From NCBI GenBank assembly GCA_039197915.1, contig JBCCTV010000042.1, positions 1 to 17,767 of the forward strand: a stretch of DNA of 17,767 nt. The letters are read 5' to 3'. Position numbers and translations under genes: made by a program. A model generated the notes under the pieces. That model made no database searches, was not told the origin of the DNA, and worked only from the letters and a program-made list of their open reading frames with translations. The stretch's first letter is position 1, and the number at the start of each line of letters is the position of its first letter. The stretch is from JAJFFW01 sp039197915 (lineage in GTDB: Bacteria > Pseudomonadota > Alphaproteobacteria > Caulobacterales > Parvularculaceae). Positions 14,815 through 17,767 of this stretch are shown in pieces.

Positions 14815-16239
14815 ATGACCTTCTTCAAAACACTCATCGCCTCCGCCTCATCGCTCACGATCGCCGCTTGCGCCACCGTCGGCCCAGACTACGCCGCGCC
14901 AGCCAATGACGGCTTCGCGCCGAGCGCTCTGCAAACGGACGATGCAATCGTCGCCCAAGCTGACGAGCCCGCCCACACCTGGTGGCTGGCGCTGAATGAC
15001 GAAACGCTCAACCGTCTTGTCGAAACAGCATTCGACGAAAACCGCGACCTACGCCAGGCCGCAGCCAACGTCGAAGCCGCACGCGCGGCCTTCCGGTTGG
15101 AGAATGTGAACCTACGCCCGCAAGGCGAACTCGGCGCCGACTATCAACGTCGCCGCCTCGCCGGGGCAGCCTTTGGGCTTGAAGACACGACGTTCCCCGA
15201 TACGGATTTCTTCGACGTCGGCGCCAGCGCAGAATGGGAGCTTGACTTCTTTGGTCGCGTCCGCCGCGGGACGGAAGCAGCCTTCGCTGAGCTGGGCGGC
15301 GCGGAAGCCGTCCGCCGAGATGCGCAAGTTCTTGTCGCCGCCGAGACCGTCCGTGCCTACACGGATTATCGCGGCGCCGCGCTCCAATTGGACGTTGCGC
15401 AAGAAAACCTTCGTGTTCAGACGGACACATTGCGCCTCACGAAAACGCGCCTCGAAGAAGGCCTCGGCTCGGCGCTGGATGTGGCGCGCGCCGAAGCGCA
15501 GGCGCACACGACCGAAGCGTCGATCCCGCCATTGGAGTCGGCGAGCATAGCTTCGGCCAATCGCCTCGCGACCCTGACGGGCCAGCCCGTTGCAGATGTG
15601 CAAGCGATCCTCGCGGAGAACGCTGACTTCCCAGCGCCGCCCAATGCGCTCGCCATAGGAGACGTCTCCTCACTGATCGATCGGCGCGCAGACATCCGCG
15701 CGGCTGAGAGAACTCTCGCCGCGGCGACGGCCAGGATCGGCATAGCAAAAGCTGAATACTTCCCGCGGATCACGCTTGTCGGCGCTGTATCAGCGTCGGC
15801 TCAAACGCTTTCCGGTTTAGGCGACCAAGGCGCATTCGGCTACGGCGTCGGTCCGTCGCTCTCCTGGGCGGGTTTCGACTTGCCGCGCGTCAAAGCGCAA
15901 GTGAAAGCCGCCGGGGTAAGAGCCGAAGCGGCCTACGCCGACTACGAACAAACGGTGCTGACGGCGCTTGAGGAGACCCAAACCGCCCTCGCGGTCTACG
16001 GTCGGGAAAAAGTGCGGTTCGACGCCCTTGAGCAAGCCCCCGCCCAGGCGCGCCGCGCCGCCGATCTCGCGCGCACACGCTATGACGGCGGCGTAGCCGA
16101 CTTCCTCGCCGTTCTAGACGCCGAAGCCCGACAACTCTCCGCTGAAGCGGCGCTCGCCGAAAGCCGCACAGCGGTGACGCGCAGCTTCGCCGACGTCCAC
16201 CACGCCCTCGGCGCTGGCGGGGCGCCTAATCCAATGTGA
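14815..16239 (+). CDS. Outer-membrane efflux channel lipoprotein (NodT family)
   Basis: AAGGAGAG precedes the ATG at 14815. The 474-residue product starts with a lipoprotein signal ending in LTIAAC (Cys19) followed by ATVGPDYAAP, the opening of NodT-type OprM/TolC-like channels. The WWLALND…LNRLVETAFDENRDLRQAAANVEAARA segment, WELDFFGRVRR, and the second half repeat (RADIRAAERTLAAATARIGIAKAEYFPRITL; ARTRYDGGVADFLAVLDAEARQL) are characteristic. Three copies form a β-barrel plus an α-helical tunnel that exports what the pump delivers. It is the third gene of the operon, 81 bp after the pump and separated by a strong stem-loop. The gene is full length with no sign of damage. Confidence 0.93.
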   Translation: MTFFKTLIASASSLTIAACATVGPDYAAPANDGFAPSALQTDDAIVAQADEPAHTWWLALNDETLNRLVETAFDENRDLRQAAANVEAARAAFRLENVNLRPQGELGADYQRRRLAGAAFGLEDTTFPDTDFFDVGASAEWELDFFGRVRRGTEAAFAELGGAEAVRRDAQVLVAAETVRAYTDYRGAALQLDVAQENLRVQTDTLRLTKTRLEEGLGSALDVARAEAQAHTTEASIPPLESASIASANRLATLTGQPVADVQAILAENADFPAPPNALAIGDVSSLIDRRADIRAAERTLAAATARIGIAKAEYFPRITLVGAVSASAQTLSGLGDQGAFGYGVGPSLSWAGFDLPRVKAQVKAAGVRAEAAYADYEQTVLTALEETQTALAVYGREKVRFDALEQAPAQARRAADLARTRYDGGVADFLAVLDAEARQLSAEAALAESRTAVTRSFADVHHALGAGGAPNPM

Positions 16240-16270
16240 TCATCCGGCGCTCTAGAAGCGTATTCGCAGG

Positions 16271-16585
16271 TTAGAATTTTTCCTTGCGAATAACCTCGAT
16301 GGGCGAAATATAAACGATGCCGGAATACTCGTTGAAATAAGTCTCAGCGATGTCGGCTGCCAGAGTTCGAGCCTTGGCTTCGTCTGCGAAAACCGCCTCC
16401 ATACGGATGATCGAGAAAGCTTTGATCAACGCCGCCTTGTCACCTGAGCGGATGAGATGCTCTCCCTTGCCGCTCCCATCGACGATTGTATAGCCGGACG
16501 CGCCGGCCTCTTCGATTGTTGTGATCAGTCGCCTTTGAAGAAGGCGTTCGGCGATAATCGTGATTTTGGTCGCAGGGTGAAACAT
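16271..16585 (-). CDS. sbtB: PII-like regulator of the bicarbonate transporter (SbtB)
   Basis: I start at the ATG at 16585 because GGAGGA lies about 5 bases upstream; an ATG five codons earlier (16600) has no ribosome-binding site. The 104-residue product opens MFHPATKITIIAERLLQRRL and has the PII-like core: IEEAGASGYTIVDGSGKGEH, followed by a loop and EAVFADEAKARTLAADIAE with a short strand IVYISPIEVI. SbtB proteins are trimeric, bind adenine nucleotides including cAMP in cyanobacteria, and attach to SbtA to block or tune bicarbonate uptake. The C-terminal cysteine pair of some cyanobacterial SbtB proteins is absent. It lies 29 bp after sbtA on the same strand, so the two are an operon. Confidence 0.82.
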   Translation of the reverse strand: MFHPATKITIIAERLLQRRLITTIEEAGASGYTIVDGSGKGEHLIRSGDKAALIKAFSIIRMEAVFADEAKARTLAADIAETYFNEYSGIVYISPIEVIRKEKF

Positions 16586-16614
16586 CAATTCCTCCGTCAT
16601 CGACTTATCAGCAG

Positions 16615-17628
16615 CTACATGAACACGATATCAGAGAGAGCGATAAACATTGGGATACCCACCGCAATCGCCACTGGCGTACCTACGCTTGTCGACGAGC
16701 CAATATAAGCGGCGGGGTTGGCGCTAGGAATGCCCGCTCGCAGCGTGGGCGGTCCAGAAATGTCCGAGTTTGACGCAGCGATGACAGCAAGGATAACAAC
16801 CCCGCCTGGACTGAAGCCAACGGTCTGGTGCGCGATCCACCCCAGACCAAACCCAATCAATCCATGGATAATTGGCGCTGCAACGGCATACAAGAGGTAC
16901 CAGTGCGCCACACGGCGCAGCTCGGCCAAACGCGTCCAAGCTTCTATCCCCATGATCAGCATCAGGATTGAAAGAAAACCGCGAAACAGCGGCTCATAGA
17001 ACTCCTCATGGAGAGACGCCGGTTGCGCAACAAGGCCTAGAACTAAACCCAAGATGAGTGCGGACAGGGCCGAGCCTTGCAAGCTGTCGACCACAATACT
17101 TCTGATACTTACCTTTTCTAAATGCGGACGTTCGGAATCGCTGGGAGATTTCGTCCCTAGCCTGGCAAGCAAGATCGCCAATATCAGCGCGGGAATGTCC
17201 ATGAAAGGATAGAGCGCAGGCGCCCACGCCTCGAACTGGATCTGACTTTCGTCAAGAACAATCATTGCGGCTGCAAGCGTTGACGCGCTGACCGCCCCGA
17301 AAAGGCCAGCTGTCGCCAGCGCGTCCTCGCGGCGGACGCCAGGAAACCGTGTAAGGGTCAACAGGCCGATCAGGACGCATATGCAACCAGCTGAAGCCGC
17401 AAAAAGCGCCGGCAACGCCAACTCTCCAAGGTTGGCCTCGCGGATTTCCATCCCGCCTTCAAGTCCAATTGACATGAGCAGCATAAAGACAATGAAGCGA
17501 TAAATCGCATCAGGAATTGAGAGTCTGCTTCCTGTGGCGGCAAGCGCCATGCCGCCAAGAAGAAACGCCAGCGTAGGCGACCGTAGTTGCCCTAAAAAAC
17601 TCTCACCGAAGGATAATGCGAAATCCAC
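16615..17628 (-). CDS. sbtA: Sodium-dependent bicarbonate permease (SbtA)
   Basis: The GTG at 17628 has TTGAGG about 6 bases upstream. The 337-residue product is a hydrophobic permease with about ten membrane segments in two repeats. Recognisable SbtA-family pieces are SPTLAFLLGGMALAA, FMLLMSIGLEGGMEIRE, LFGAVSASTLAAAMI, ALYPFMDIPALILAI and near the C-terminus ASNSDISGPPTLRAGIPSAN with AYIGSSTSVGTPVAIAVGIP. A hydrophilic linker (GTKSPSDSERPHLEK) separates the halves. In cyanobacteria SbtA imports HCO3- with Na+ for carbon concentration; in bacteria without CO2 fixation it probably feeds carboxylases or pH balance. sbtB follows directly. No carboxylase or carbonic anhydrase gene is in view. 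Confidence 0.88.
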   Translation of the reverse strand: MDFALSFGESFLGQLRSPTLAFLLGGMALAATGSRLSIPDAIYRFIVFMLLMSIGLEGGMEIREANLGELALPALFAASAGCICVLIGLLTLTRFPGVRREDALATAGLFGAVSASTLAAAMIVLDESQIQFEAWAPALYPFMDIPALILAILLARLGTKSPSDSERPHLEKVSIRSIVVDSLQGSALSALILGLVLGLVAQPASLHEEFYEPLFRGFLSILMLIMGIEAWTRLAELRRVAHWYLLYAVAAPIIHGLIGFGLGWIAHQTVGFSPGGVVILAVIAASNSDISGPPTLRAGIPSANPAAYIGSSTSVGTPVAIAVGIPMFIALSDIVFM

Positions 17629-17767
17629 GAAGACCTCAAAATGACTCTAATGCTCGAAGGTTAGCGCGTCCGCATAGACCTTATTCACGTGTGGCGCAGC
17701 TCTCGAAAAGGGTCGGTGTTGGCTGTGGCTTTGAAATTCAGAAAACCCCTAACCCGGCAGACAGAAA
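17629..17767. promoter_or_regulatory. Upstream region of sbtAB (promoter not resolved)
   Basis: These 139 bases must hold the leftward sbtA promoter or lie within its leader. I see no second gene and no clear operator; a short CTAA…TTAG dyad lies near 17647-17664. No promoter boxes can be assigned with confidence. Confidence 0.25.

Overview
The window looks like part of a chromosome from a Gram-negative, probably marine, alphaproteobacterium. This placement is an inference from gene content and style: a NodT-type outer-membrane lipoprotein, a VPxPxxxWLF-type C-terminal sorting signal, many LysR regulators, and GC-rich codon choice in the efflux operon. No rRNA, tRNA or CRISPR array was found, so a genus cannot be named.

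Left third (1-5600): accessory and partly decayed DNA. It holds a lipoprotein gene cut by the window edge, a small membrane-protein gene broken by an in-frame TAA, two relics of IS66-family transposase 3' ends lying on either side of an exported basic protein of unknown function, a secreted protein with a PEP-CTERM-like sorting signal, and, upstream of that gene on the same strand, a LuxR-type regulator with a helix-turn-helix at both ends. A probable frameshifted membrane-protein gene follows.

Middle (5600-10150): a short-chain dehydrogenase, an IS3-family transposase relic, and two divergent LysR pairs. The first pair is an exported VOC/glyoxalase-like protein with a LysR regulator. The second is a LysR regulator with an EthD-family protein. 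These look like small aromatic or reactive-metabolite modules under LysR control.

Right part (10150-17767): a complete three-gene RND efflux operon (periplasmic adaptor, inner-membrane pump, outer-membrane channel), then, convergent to it, the sbtA-sbtB pair encoding a sodium-dependent bicarbonate permease and its PII-like partner.

The most striking non-coding signal is a bipartite sequence, TCTAATC-N15-CGCTAGGTTGGCG. It occurs twice with identical spacing, once between the second LysR gene and the EthD gene and once just ahead of the efflux operon. It suggests that the EthD gene and the pump answer to one regulator, most simply the adjacent LysR protein. Other points are the double-HTH LuxR protein, the hidden IS66 and IS3 debris, and hairpins or palindromes at the junctions of the efflux operon.
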